Program-made: the position numbers and the translations under genes
In this document: one piece after another, positions 48,842-56,944 of the stretch
Numbering within the stretch: the stretch's first letter is position 1
Layout of the letters: each line of letters begins with the position of its first letter
Source: Brevundimonas halotolerans
Lineage (GTDB): Bacteria; Pseudomonadota; Alphaproteobacteria; Caulobacterales; Caulobacteraceae
Assembly: GCF_003730275.1 (NCBI RefSeq)
Contig: NZ_QTTA01000004.1
Span: forward strand, 1-64,000
Reading direction: 5' to 3'
DNA length: 64,000 bases
Notes under the pieces: model-generated
What the model saw: only the letters and a program-made list of their open reading frames with translations
What the model was told of the DNA's origin: nothing
Database searches by the model: none

Positions 48842-49207
48842 TCAGGACATCCCGGATCGGAGTTCGGGCGGACAGCAGGCCATCCGGGCCAGCACATCGC
48901 CCAGCGGCGCGCAGATCTCGGGCGAGCCGTCACAGCAGTCTTCCATCAGGAAGGCCAGCAGATCGCTCATCCGGCCATAGTCGGCGGCATAGATGATGGA
49001 GCGCCCGTCCCGCACCGAGGTCGCCAGCCCGGCACGGGTCAGGACGGCCAGGTTATTCGACAAGGTGCTGGGCGCCATGCCGACCGCCTCGCCCAGCCGC
49101 CCGGCGGCCAGCCCCCCGGGCCCCGCCTTGATCAGGACGCGAAACAGGGCGAGGCGGCCCTCATGGGCAAGCGCGGACAGCGTCTCGACGGCAGCATTCG
49201 TTTCCAT
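48842..49207 (-). CDS. arsR: ArsR-family repressor of the arsenic operon
   Basis: 121 residues. Winged helix with ALAHEGRLALFRVLIKAGPGGLAAGRLGEAVGMAPSTLSNNLAVL and the wing VRDGRSIIYAADYG. Cysteine pairs near the C-terminus (EDCCDGSPEIC, RMACCP) replace the helix 3 ELCVC site of E. coli ArsR and probably bind As(III) in the way seen for other C-terminal-type ArsR proteins. No ribosome site is visible before ATG 49207, so translation may be leaderless. Confidence 0.9.
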   Translation of the reverse strand: METNAAVETLSALAHEGRLALFRVLIKAGPGGLAAGRLGEAVGMAPSTLSNNLAVLTRAGLATSVRDGRSIIYAADYGRMSDLLAFLMEDCCDGSPEICAPLGDVLARMACCPPELRSGMS

Positions 49208-49229
49208 ATTTCATGGATAATCGCAATAT
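49206..49229. promoter_or_regulatory. AT-rich dyad at the arsR start, possible ArsR operator
   Basis: ATATT at 49206-49210 is the inverse of AATAT at 49225-49229, separated by 14 bases, in an AT-rich island that overlaps the arsR start codon. ArsR operators are AT-rich dyads over promoters. The arms are short, so this is only suggestive. Confidence 0.3.
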
Positions 49230-49289
49230 TGGCGCCCGCCAAGTGAGCTGCATGCGGCCGATGTCACTGTCCGGAAGGGGTGAAACGCC

Positions 49290-49365
49290 TGGTGGAGCCG
49301 AGCGGAATCGAACCGCTGACCTCGTCATTGCGAACGACGCGCTCTACCAACTGAGCTACGGCCCC
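49290..49365 (-). tRNA. tRNA-Ala, anticodon CGC
   Basis: 76 nucleotides including an encoded CCA end. The 5' half GGGGCCGTAGCTCAGTTGG pairs in the acceptor with CGGCTCC; the anticodon arm CGTCG-TTCGCAA-TGACG holds CGC at positions 34-36; the T-arm is GCGGTTCGATTCCGC. It reads GCG codons, which are common in this GC-rich genome. A promoter lies about 30 bases upstream. Confidence 0.95.
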
Positions 49366-49394
49366 GATCATGCTCGGGCACAGGCGAGCGCGGG

Positions 49395-49423
49395 ACATAG
49401 TCGGGCGGGGCTTGTGGTGTCAA
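49395..49423 (-). promoter_or_regulatory. tRNA-Ala promoter
   Basis: Minus strand TTGACA (49423-49418), 17-base spacer, CTATGT (49400-49395), with the tRNA 5' end 30 bases further on. The -35 is a perfect consensus. Confidence 0.6.
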
Positions 49424-49547
49424 TGCCGACTTGCGGTGATCACGCCCGGACCGTTCCTAAGCGTGACACCGTCGGCCTTGGCCGCAAGGCCCGGCTCAGG
49501 CTAGAAGCGGACCTCTGACGCAATTGCCGCTGCCAACAAGGATCGAC

Positions 49548-49871
49548 ATGGGCCCCGCCATCGCCGGCTTCATCTGTTTTCTGGTCGACTCGGTCTTCCT
49601 GCTGTTGTGGCTGGCGATCATCGTCTCGGCCGTCATGAGCTGGCTGTTCGCCTTCGACGTGATCAACTATCGCAACCGCTTCGTGGCCCAGCTGGCCCAT
49701 TTTCTGGACAGCATCACCGCCCCGATCCTGGCACCCCTGCGCAGCATCATTCCGTCGCTGGGCGGCATCGACATCACCCCGATCATCGCCCTGCTGATCA
49801 TCTCGGGCATCCGCTCCTACATCCTGCCAGCCAGCTGCGCGGCCCTGTATCAGCTGCTGGGCGGATTCTGA
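49548..49871 (+). CDS. YggT family membrane protein
   Basis: 107 residues from ATG 49548, with AAGGA at 49538-49542; an upstream TTG at 49524 is less likely. Two hydrophobic blocks (IAGFICFLVDSVFLLLWLAIIVSAVMSWL and IDITPIIALLIISGIRSYIL) flank the conserved loop APILAPLRSIIPSLGGID. YggT proteins are linked to osmotic tolerance and, in organelles, to cytochrome or nucleoid roles. Divergent from the tRNA. Confidence 0.9.
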   Translation: MGPAIAGFICFLVDSVFLLLWLAIIVSAVMSWLFAFDVINYRNRFVAQLAHFLDSITAPILAPLRSIIPSLGGIDITPIIALLIISGIRSYILPASCAALYQLLGGF

Positions 49872-49966
49872 TGCAGTCGGGTCACGCCCGGGTGCTTTCG
49901 CCGTCCGACCGGAACGCCTAAGGTGCCCGTCCCCCGGCGCTCCGGCGCCCTTGAATTTCGAAGGTC

Positions 49967-50845
49967 ATGACCACGATCAGGACGGTCGCCATCATCGGCG
50001 CGGGACAAATGGGATCGGGGATCGCCCAGGCGGTGGCCACCGGCGGCTATGCGGTGCGCCTGTATGACGCCGACCTTTCGCGGCTGCCACTGGCGCATGG
50101 CACCATCGCCAACAGTCTGGCGCGCCGCGTCGAGCGTGAGAGCCTTGGCGCGGACGAGGCCCAGGCCATTCTGGGCCGGATCACCGACGCTGCCGATCTG
50201 GCCGCCGTCGGCACGGCGGATCTGGTGATTGAGGCGGCCGTCGAGGACGAAGCCGTCAAGACCGATATCCTGCAGGCGCTGACCCCGCATCTGGGGCCCG
50301 ACACCCTGGTCGCGTCCAACACCTCGTCCATCTCGATCACGCGGCTGGCCTCGGCCACCGACCGGCCCGACCGCTTCATCGGCCTGCATTTCATGAAGCC
50401 GGCGCCCGCCATGCGGCTGGTCGAGATCATCCGCGGCATCGCCACCTCACCCGCCACCTATGAGACCGCCGTCGCCTTTGCCCAGAGCCTCGGCAAGACC
50501 ACGACCAATGCCGAAGATTTCCCGGCCTTCATCGTCAACCGCATTCTGGTGCCGATGGTCAATGAGGCGATCTTCACCCTCTATGAGGGGGTCGGCGACG
50601 TCGCCTCGATCGACAAGGCGCTGAAGCTGGGCGCCAACCATCCGATGGGGCCGCTGGAACTGGCGGACTTCATGGGTCTGGACGTCGTGCTGGCCATCAT
50701 GAATGTGCTCTATGACGGGCTGGCCGACAGCAAATACCGGCCCTGTCCCCTGCTGGTGAAATATGTCGAGGCCGGCTGGCTGGGTCGCAAGACCGGGCGC
50801 GGCTTCTATGACTATTCCGGCGACGTTCCGGTGCCGACACGATGA
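49967..50845 (+). CDS. 3-hydroxyacyl-CoA (3-hydroxybutyryl-CoA) dehydrogenase
   Basis: 292 residues. The NAD fold VAIIGAGQMGSGIAQAVATGGYAVRLYD, the catalytic-region ASNTSSISITRLASATDRPDRFIGLHFMKPAP (substrate-binding S and catalytic H), and FIVNRILVPMVNEAIF with ADFMGLDVVLAIMNVLYDGL match stand-alone short-chain enzymes such as PaaH/Hbd. It oxidises 3-hydroxyacyl-CoA in fatty-acid or butyrate/PHB metabolism and would feed electrons indirectly to EtfAB-linked steps. Overlaps the next ORF by four bases. Confidence 0.93.
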   Translation: MTTIRTVAIIGAGQMGSGIAQAVATGGYAVRLYDADLSRLPLAHGTIANSLARRVERESLGADEAQAILGRITDAADLAAVGTADLVIEAAVEDEAVKTDILQALTPHLGPDTLVASNTSSISITRLASATDRPDRFIGLHFMKPAPAMRLVEIIRGIATSPATYETAVAFAQSLGKTTTNAEDFPAFIVNRILVPMVNEAIFTLYEGVGDVASIDKALKLGANHPMGPLELADFMGLDVVLAIMNVLYDGLADSKYRPCPLLVKYVEAGWLGRKTGRGFYDYSGDVPVPTR

Positions 50846-51411
50846 AGGCCCGTTTCGAAACGCTTGAGGACCTGCCCGGCCAGCGTCAGGTGACCTGGCG
50901 CCGGTCCGGCGGCTGGATTGCGCTCGCCGCCTTGCTAGGCATTGCCTGGCCGCCCCTGATCATCACCTTCTTCGTCTGGCCGCCCCAGACCTGGCTGGAT
51001 GGCCTCAGCACCGACTGGCGGATCCTGGTTCTGGCGGTCGGCATCTTCGCCGTGCCTCTGTGTCTGTGGCTGCTGAATCAGGAGCGGATCCGCACGGGTC
51101 GACCGGCCACCCGGCTCGGCATCGTCTGGCGCTTCATGTTCTACGGGGGTCTGCTGGCCGCCGCCCTGCAGGGGTTCAACGCCCTCGTGCTCTCCGGCAT
51201 AGGCGCCGCCCGCTCGGCCGATATCGGCCAGGCCATGGGCTATGCCGAAACGGCCCTGCTGATCTTTGGCGTCGGCGGGGTGCCGCTGGCGATCCTGGTC
51301 GGCATCAGCTACGCCCTGTGGGCGGGCCTGTGCGCAGCCTTTCTGGCCTTCATGCCGCGCCCGGCGCCGGTTCGAGACCGGCTGGGCCTCAGCGGACGCG
51401 ACACCTTTTAG
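50842..51411 (+). CDS. Four-helix membrane protein, unknown
   Basis: 189 residues with about four hydrophobic segments (GWIALAALLGIAWPPLIITFFVW, WRILVLAVGIFAVPLCLWLL, FMFYGGLLAAALQGFNALVL, LLIFGVGGVPLAILVGISYALWAGL). No family recognised. Translationally coupled to the dehydrogenase upstream, but no functional link is evident. Confidence 0.75.
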   Translation: MKARFETLEDLPGQRQVTWRRSGGWIALAALLGIAWPPLIITFFVWPPQTWLDGLSTDWRILVLAVGIFAVPLCLWLLNQERIRTGRPATRLGIVWRFMFYGGLLAAALQGFNALVLSGIGAARSADIGQAMGYAETALLIFGVGGVPLAILVGISYALWAGLCAAFLAFMPRPAPVRDRLGLSGRDTF

Positions 51412-51513
51412 GCCCCGCTGAACGACGTTACAGGAAATTTACTTTCCTTCGTCCGCACACGCTGCGACCTTCGCCGCCTGATATCGAGTGACCGTCGGGG
51501 GGGACATCACACC

Positions 51514-52761
51514 ATGACATCTACAGACCTGCATACCGAACCGGCATCCGCGCGGCTCGCGCCCGTCGCGCCCAAGGACCGGATTTTCAATCTGGACATG
51601 CTGCGCGGCTGGGCGATCCTCGGCATTCTGGCGGTCAATGCCATCGCCTTTGCCTGGCCCTCGCTGTTGATGATGGCCGAGGCACCGCCTCCGGCGAATA
51701 CGACCCAGGCCGACGTCATCGGCGTCTGGGTGATCGACGTCTTCTTCTCGGACAAGATGCGCACCCTGTTCACCCTGCTGTTCGGGGTGTCGATTTTCCT
51801 TGTGGGCGGGGAGCGCAGCGACCTCGACCGGGGGGCCCTGCTACGCCGGCGCCTCTGGTGGCTGATGCTGATCGGCGCGATCCACGGGGCGGCCCTGTGG
51901 TTCGGCGATATCCTGTTTCTTTATGCCGTCAGCGGCTTCCTGTTCTTAATGTTCCGGTCCTGGTCGGCCCGGCGCCTTTTGTGGGTCGGGGGGTTGATCA
52001 CCCTGTTCTGGGCGCTGGTCGCGACCGGCTTCTACTGGGGTATGGCCAACCTGCCCGCCGACATCGCCAGCAAAATGACCCAGGGCATGCCGGTGGCGAC
52101 GCCCGAGGCCGTTCAGGCGGTGGTCGACACCTATCGCTCGGGCTGGCCCGCAGGCTGGCTGGCCAATCTGACCACCTGGGCCACCTTCCTTGTCGCCATC
52201 CTGATCATGGTGCCGGTGACGGTGCCGCTCATGATGATTGGCCTCGGTCTCTACAAGTCCGGCTATCTGACGGGCACCGCCTCGATGGGCACCTATCTGA
52301 CCGTTCTGGTCCTCGGCGGTGCCAATCTGGCGGTGTCGGCTTACTGGGGCTGGCAGAAGGCCATGGCGCCGGATGGCGTGGATCCCACCGGGGGTCTGGC
52401 CGCCGCCTCGACAGGGGCGGCCCCGCTGGTCACCCTGTTTTATGTCACCGCCCTGATCCTGCTGACGAAGTTCGGGCTGAAGGTCATCACCCAGGTGTTG
52501 GTGCCGGTCGGTCGCATGGCCTTCACAAACTATCTCAGCCAGACCCTGATCATGGTCACCCTCTATTACGCGCCCTGGGGACCCATGTGGTTCGGCACCC
52601 ACAGCACTTCGCAGATGTGGATGGTGGTCGGCGCGGTCTGGCTGGCGCAGTTGATCTGGTCGCCGCTGTGGCTGTCGGTGTTCCGCATGGGACCGCTGGA
52701 ATGGGCGTGGCGCTGCCTGACCTACGGCCGGATGGTCCGCATCTCGAAGGGCGGCGACTGA
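51514..52761 (+). CDS. DUF418 family membrane protein
   Basis: 415 residues. RIFNLDMLRGWAILGILAVNAIAFA is the usual start, GALLRRRLWWLMLIGAIHGAALWFGDILFLYAVSGFLFLMF is the central signature and GRMAFTNYLSQTLIMVTLYYAPWG the C-terminal DUF418 block. About ten membrane segments. Relatives include acyltransferase-like proteins but no activity is established. Confidence 0.9.
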   Translation: MTSTDLHTEPASARLAPVAPKDRIFNLDMLRGWAILGILAVNAIAFAWPSLLMMAEAPPPANTTQADVIGVWVIDVFFSDKMRTLFTLLFGVSIFLVGGERSDLDRGALLRRRLWWLMLIGAIHGAALWFGDILFLYAVSGFLFLMFRSWSARRLLWVGGLITLFWALVATGFYWGMANLPADIASKMTQGMPVATPEAVQAVVDTYRSGWPAGWLANLTTWATFLVAILIMVPVTVPLMMIGLGLYKSGYLTGTASMGTYLTVLVLGGANLAVSAYWGWQKAMAPDGVDPTGGLAAASTGAAPLVTLFYVTALILLTKFGLKVITQVLVPVGRMAFTNYLSQTLIMVTLYYAPWGPMWFGTHSTSQMWMVVGAVWLAQLIWSPLWLSVFRMGPLEWAWRCLTYGRMVRISKGGD

Positions 52762-52809
52762 ACCGACGGTCGCATTGCGGGACGGGGGGTGATGGCGTAA
52801 TCGCCCCCC

Positions 52810-54327
52810 ATGAGCACTGAAGCCCCCTCCGACGCCCCGATCACCGACGCCCCCCGCCCTGAGGCCCGGGGGCCGCGAGGCTTTCAGGACCGGCGCGGCC
52901 CGGACCTGATCGCCGAACGCCGCATCGTCGAGCGGGTCTCGGCCGTCTATGAGCGCTGGGGCTTTGAACCGCTGGAAACCTCGGCCTTCGAATATGCCGA
53001 TGCGCTCGGCAAATTCCTGCCCGATGCCGACCGTCCGAACGAGGGCGTCTTCGCCCTGCAGGACGACGACGACCAGTGGATGGCGCTGCGCTACGACCTG
53101 ACGGCACCGCTGGCCCGCTATGCCGCCCAGAACTGGGAGACCCTGCCCAAGCCGTTCCGGCGCTATGCCTTCGGTCCCGTCTGGCGCAACGAAAAGCCGG
53201 GACCGGGGCGCTTTCGCGAATTCATCCAGTGCGACGCCGACACCGTCGGCTCCGACCGGCCCGAAGCCGATGCCGAAATCCTGGCCCTCGCGGTCGAGGG
53301 CCTGACGGCTGCCGGGCTGGATCGGGATCAGGCCCAGATCAAGGTCTCGAACCGCAAGCTGTTTGATGGCCTGTTCGGGGCGGGCGGGATCGACGACCCG
53401 GCCCAGCGCCTGACCGCGCTCCGCGCCATCGACAAGTTCGACCGGCTGGGCTGGGAGGGGGTCTCGGCCCTGCTGGGCGAGGGCCGTCTGGATGAGTCCG
53501 GCGACTACACCAAGGGCGCGCAACTGCCGACCGTCGTCATCTCGACCGTCGAGCGCTTCCTCGCCTCGGCGGGCCAGGCCAACCTCAGCCGCGCCGACAC
53601 GCTAGCCGCTGTGGCCGGGGCGGGCGATCTGGGCGCCGCCGGCGAGGAGGCTCTGAAGGAGCTGCAGGCCATCGACGCGGCGCTCGGCATTATGGGCGTC
53701 GACCAGACCGCCGTCCGGTTCGATCCCACGGTCGTGCGCGGGCTGGAGTATTACACCGGCGTGGTGTTCGAGGCCGAACTGTTGCTCCCGACCACGGATG
53801 ACAAGGGGCGACCCGTCCGGTTCGGCTCGATCGGCGGCGGTGGCCGCTACGACGATCTCGTCGCGCGGTTCACCGGACAGAGCGTGCCCGCGACCGGCTT
53901 TTCCTTCGGCGTCTCGCGGCTGGCGGCGGCCCTGCGCGCCAGTGGGCGTGATCCGGCGGGCGAGGCGCGCGGCCCGGTCGTGGTCATCGCCTTTTCCGAC
54001 GCCGACATGGCCCACTATCTGGGCGCCGTCGCCGAGCTGCGGGCCGCCGGCATCGCCGCCGAACTCTACCTCGGCCGCGCGGGCATGAAGGCTCAGATGA
54101 AGTATGCCGACCGACGGGGCGCCCCGGTCGCCGTCATGCTGGGCGGCGACGAAATCGCCGCCGGTACGGTCACGCTCAAGGACCTCGACGCCGGTCGTCG
54201 CCTGTCGCAGGCCGTCTCCGATAATGCCGAATGGAAACAGGCGCGTCCGGGACAACAGACCCTGCCGCGCGACCAGATGGTGGCCGCGATCCGTGCGATT
54301 CTCGAAGGATCGTCAATAAGCGACTGA
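52810..54327 (+). CDS. hisS: Histidyl-tRNA synthetase, alphaproteobacterial divergent type
   Basis: 505 residues. Motif 1 (FQDRRGPDLIAERRIVERVSAVYERWGFEPLETSAFEY), motif 2 (RYAFGPVWRNEKPGPGRFREF), the histidine loop RGLEYYTGVVFEAE and motif 3 GFSFGVSRLAAAL are intact. The motif 2 loop reads RNEKPGPGRFREF instead of the canonical R(H)ERPQxGRxRQF, as in the HisRS group of Caulobacter-like bacteria whose tRNA-His lacks the extra G-1. N-terminal extension is acidic/proline-rich. Confidence 0.95.
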   Translation: MSTEAPSDAPITDAPRPEARGPRGFQDRRGPDLIAERRIVERVSAVYERWGFEPLETSAFEYADALGKFLPDADRPNEGVFALQDDDDQWMALRYDLTAPLARYAAQNWETLPKPFRRYAFGPVWRNEKPGPGRFREFIQCDADTVGSDRPEADAEILALAVEGLTAAGLDRDQAQIKVSNRKLFDGLFGAGGIDDPAQRLTALRAIDKFDRLGWEGVSALLGEGRLDESGDYTKGAQLPTVVISTVERFLASAGQANLSRADTLAAVAGAGDLGAAGEEALKELQAIDAALGIMGVDQTAVRFDPTVVRGLEYYTGVVFEAELLLPTTDDKGRPVRFGSIGGGGRYDDLVARFTGQSVPATGFSFGVSRLAAALRASGRDPAGEARGPVVVIAFSDADMAHYLGAVAELRAAGIAAELYLGRAGMKAQMKYADRRGAPVAVMLGGDEIAAGTVTLKDLDAGRRLSQAVSDNAEWKQARPGQQTLPRDQMVAAIRAILEGSSISD

Positions 54328-54387
54328 TCCGGTCGCTGACTTATCGACGATCAGTCAAGAAAACGCCGGATTTCGCCTTCGGTTTGA

Positions 54388-54415
54388 TTGACTTGTCGGG
54401 TCCGGATCGTATGAA
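54388..54415 (+). promoter_or_regulatory. Promoter of the candidate small RNA
   Basis: TTGACT at 54388-54393, 16-base spacer, TATGAA at 54410-54415. It lies 60 bases after the hisS stop, in a stretch with no reading frame of its own, and is followed by tandem hairpins and a terminator. Confidence 0.55.
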
Positions 54416-54421
54416 TGGGGC

Positions 54422-54541
54422 TCTCGAAGCGCGCGACGCGATGCGACGCGCAAACTTCGTAGGCGTTTCGGGGAGGAAACGTCCGCTCCTAGACGAGCGA
54501 AAGAAGCCCGCCGCGATGTATCCCCCGCGGCGGGCTTTTTC
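54422..54541 (+). ncRNA. Candidate structured small RNA between hisS and the M13 peptidase gene
   Basis: The transcript predicted from the promoter at 54388 would run about 120 bases. Its hairpins, all seen directly: H1 54425-54459 (CGAAG/CTTCG outer, GCGCG/CGCGC middle, CGC-gat-GCG tip); H2 54464-54481 (CGTTTC/GAAACG with exposed loop GGGGAG); H3 54484-54499 (CGCTC/GAGCG with loop CTAGAC); and the terminator hairpin 54504-54537. No known RNA family is recognised. A purine loop GGGGAG could pair with pyrimidine-rich targets. The start is inferred from the promoter. Confidence 0.55.
54504..54541 (+). terminator. Intrinsic terminator, plus strand
   Basis: AAGCCCGCCGCG (54504-54515) pairs perfectly with CGCGGCGGGCTT (54526-54537) around a ten-base loop, running into TTTTT (54536-54540). 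It would end the candidate small RNA or hisS transcripts. Confidence 0.92.
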
Positions 54542-54579
54542 GTGCCTGGCGCTCACCGCCGCCGCAATCTCCGGCCACG

Positions 54580-54608
54580 AAAAAGGGGCCGCCCGATGGA
54601 CAGCCCCT
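54580..54608 (-). terminator. Intrinsic terminator of the M13 peptidase gene
   Basis: On the minus strand AGGGGCTGTCC (54608-54598) pairs with GGGCGGCCCCT (54594-54584) with two G-U pairs and loop ATC, followed by TTTTT (54584-54580). It lies 24 bases after the peptidase stop. Confidence 0.88.
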
Positions 54609-54631
54609 CGTTCATTTCATCCTGACGCGGC

Positions 54632-56779
54632 CTACCAGAGGCGGACGCGTTGTTCCGGGGTCAGATAGTATTTCTGGCCGGGCTGGACGTCGAAGGCTTC
54701 ATACCAGGCGTCCAGATTGCGGATCGGCCCCACCACCCGGAACTCGGCCGGCGAGTGCGGGCCCGTGGCGATCTGGTTCCGCAGCGCTTCGTCGCGGTAT
54801 TTGGTGTTCCAGACCTGGGCCCAGCCGAGGAAGACACGCTGGGTGCCCGTCACGCCGTCCAGAACCGGAGCTTCCGCGCCGTCCAGCGAGGCCAGATAGC
54901 CTTCCAGCCCCAGGGTGACACCGGCCAGATCGCCGATGTTCTCGCCCATGCTCAGCGCCGGACGGATCGGATAGCCCGGCAGCGGCTCATAGGTCGCATA
55001 CTGGCTGCCCAGCATGTCGGCCCGGGCCTCAAAGCGGGCCGCATCCTCGGACGTCCACCAGTCGCGCAGCACGCCGTCGCCGTCGGACTTGCGGCCCTGG
55101 TCGTCGAAGCCGTGACCGATCTCGTGCCCGATCACGCCGCCGATGGCGCCATAGTTGACCGCCGGATCCGCCGTCGGATCGAAGAAGGGCGGCTGCAGGA
55201 TGGCGGCCGGGAAGACGATCTCGTTCTTGGTCGAGTTGTAGTAGGCATTGACCGTCTGAGGGGTCATGCCCCACTCGTCGCGATCGACCGGACCGTCCAT
55301 GCGGCCCAGCTGGTACTGCCAGCGGAACACGCCGGCGCGTTCGACATTGCCGACCAGATCATCGGCCCGTACCTCAAGCGCGGAATAGTCGCGCCACTTG
55401 TCCGGATAGCCGATCTTCACCGTGAAGTTGTCGAGCTTGTAGAGGGCCTGTTCCTTGGTCTCGGCGCCCATCCAGTCCAGCTGGCGGATGCGGGCGGCCA
55501 GCGCCACGCGCAGATTGGCCACCAGCTCTTCCATCATCGCCTTGGATTCGGCGGGGAAGTATTCGGCGACGTACAGGCGACCGAAGGCCTCTCCCATCAC
55601 CCCTTCGGCGAAGCTGACGGCGCGCTTGTCGCGGGCCCGCTGTTCCGGCTGGCCCGACAGGTCGCGGCCGCGGAACTCCCACTGGGCGTCCGAGAAGCGC
55701 TGCGACATATAGGGGGCCATGTCGTCGGCGGTGTGGAAGGCCTGCCAGGCCTGCAGCAGCGGCAGCGGCGTCTCGGCATAGATGGCGGCGATCTTGGGCA
55801 GGGCGGTGTCCTGACGCACGACGATCGTCTCGATGCCGCCCAGGCTCATGGCGTCCAGATAGGCCGACCAGTTGAAGCCCGGCGCCTGTTCCGCCAGCTC
55901 GGCCGGGGTGAAGGGGTTGTAGGTCTCGTCGCGGTTGCGGTTCTCTTCCGGGGTCCAGTGGGCCTCGGCGATCCGGGTTTCCAGCGCCACGATCTCGGCC
56001 GCAGTTTCTGCCGGATTGTCCCAGCCGATCATGGTCAGCATGCGCTCGACATAGGCCAGATACAGGGCCTTCTTGTCGGCCAGACGCTCTTCCAGATAAT
56101 AGCCGCGGTTCGGCAGGCCGAGGCCGCCCTGGCTGGCATAGGTGATGTAACGGTCGGGGTTGCGGGCATCGTCACCGATCCCGACACCAAAGAAGGACGA
56201 GCCGAAGCGGCCCTGGGTGCCGCCCATATAGACCGCCATGGCGTCGTGGCTGTCGATGGCGCGGATGTCGGCCAGATAGGGCTGCAGAGGCTGGTCATCC
56301 AGCGCCTCGATGCGGTCGGTGTCCATATAGGCGCGGTACAGATCGGCGATCTTCAGCTCATCAGAGCCCGCAGCCAGATCGGTGCTGGCCGTCAGTTCAT
56401 CGATCATCACCTTCAGGCGGTTGTCCGACAGCTCGCGCAGGATGGCGAACGACCCGTACGAGGTCCGGTCCGACGGAATGACCAGCCGGTCGAAGGCGAG
56501 GCCATTGGCATAGCGGAAGAAGTCATCGCCCGGCGCCACCGACAGGTCGCGACCGGCCAGATCAAAGCCCCAGGTCCCGAACTTCGGCGCCTCGGTGCCT
56601 TGCCAGCCCGAACCGGCCGGATCCTGGTCGGCGGTCGGGAACAGCGAGAAGACGGTGCAGGACTCGTTCAGGCACTCGTGCGCATGACCGTCGTCAAAGG
56701 TGTGCATCTGCTGGGCGAAGGTCGCCGTGGCGGGCAGCATCAGGGCGCCGACAGCGGCACCGATCAGAAGGCGTTTCAT
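54632..56779 (-). CDS. M13-family zinc metallopeptidase (neprilysin-like)
   Basis: 715 residues from ATG 56779, with a signal peptide (LLIGAAVGALMLPATATFAQ). The zinc motif HEIGHGFDD is at about residue 553 and the third ligand motif ENIGDLAG about residue 611; NAYYNSTKNEIVFPAAILQPPFF is the characteristic substrate-binding NAYY block and the C-terminal LW ends like other M13 enzymes. It should be a periplasmic or outer-membrane-associated oligopeptidase. The mature start (MHTFDDGHAHECLNESC) is histidine- and cysteine-bearing. Confidence 0.94.
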   Translation of the reverse strand: MKRLLIGAAVGALMLPATATFAQQMHTFDDGHAHECLNESCTVFSLFPTADQDPAGSGWQGTEAPKFGTWGFDLAGRDLSVAPGDDFFRYANGLAFDRLVIPSDRTSYGSFAILRELSDNRLKVMIDELTASTDLAAGSDELKIADLYRAYMDTDRIEALDDQPLQPYLADIRAIDSHDAMAVYMGGTQGRFGSSFFGVGIGDDARNPDRYITYASQGGLGLPNRGYYLEERLADKKALYLAYVERMLTMIGWDNPAETAAEIVALETRIAEAHWTPEENRNRDETYNPFTPAELAEQAPGFNWSAYLDAMSLGGIETIVVRQDTALPKIAAIYAETPLPLLQAWQAFHTADDMAPYMSQRFSDAQWEFRGRDLSGQPEQRARDKRAVSFAEGVMGEAFGRLYVAEYFPAESKAMMEELVANLRVALAARIRQLDWMGAETKEQALYKLDNFTVKIGYPDKWRDYSALEVRADDLVGNVERAGVFRWQYQLGRMDGPVDRDEWGMTPQTVNAYYNSTKNEIVFPAAILQPPFFDPTADPAVNYGAIGGVIGHEIGHGFDDQGRKSDGDGVLRDWWTSEDAARFEARADMLGSQYATYEPLPGYPIRPALSMGENIGDLAGVTLGLEGYLASLDGAEAPVLDGVTGTQRVFLGWAQVWNTKYRDEALRNQIATGPHSPAEFRVVGPIRNLDAWYEAFDVQPGQKYYLTPEQRVRLW

Positions 56780-56808
56780 TCTTGAACCTCTCGTGGATTG
56801 ACGCAGCA

Positions 56809-56857
56809 GGGCCACGTCCGGAAATTTCCAGTTCCGGACCCTAGTCCGCTGTGGCCC
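56809..56857. repeat. Nested inverted repeat between M13 peptidase and antiporter genes
   Basis: Inner dyad GTCCGGAA (56816-56823) with TTCCGGAC (56832-56839), spacer eight bases; outer arms GGGCCAC (56809-56815) with GTGGCCC (56851-56857). It lies 30 bases upstream of the peptidase start in the divergent control region and could be an operator or a transcript hairpin. An A-run (TTAAAAAAAATT) follows at 56867-56878. Confidence 0.55.
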
Positions 56858-56944
56858 GGATTCTCCTTAAAAAAAATTCATGATCGGTAGCAGAGATCGG
56901 AAACTACGGTTGTTCCGCCGTACCGCACTGCAGTATGCACAGGC

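Noticed and set aside
47389..49365. Arsenic operon as an island integrated at the tRNA-Ala 3' end
   Set aside because: No integrase and no repeat of the tRNA 3' end on the far side; arsC overlaps the neighbouring permease gene, which argues against a recent clean insertion.
54464..54500. RNase P RNA fragment (GGAGGAAACGTCC resembles the GAGGAAAGTCC core)
   Set aside because: The similarity covers about 11 bases with an inserted C, the predicted transcript is far too short, and the bases form a simple hairpin instead of the P4 core.
54650..56785. Very long open frame opposite the M13 peptidase gene (and similar ones opposite ptsP at 7200-9608 and polA at 34423-36750)
   Set aside because: In high-GC genes the opposite strand often lacks stops. 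These frames have Gly/Ala/Arg-rich composition without domains, while the sense strand encodes complete conserved enzymes.
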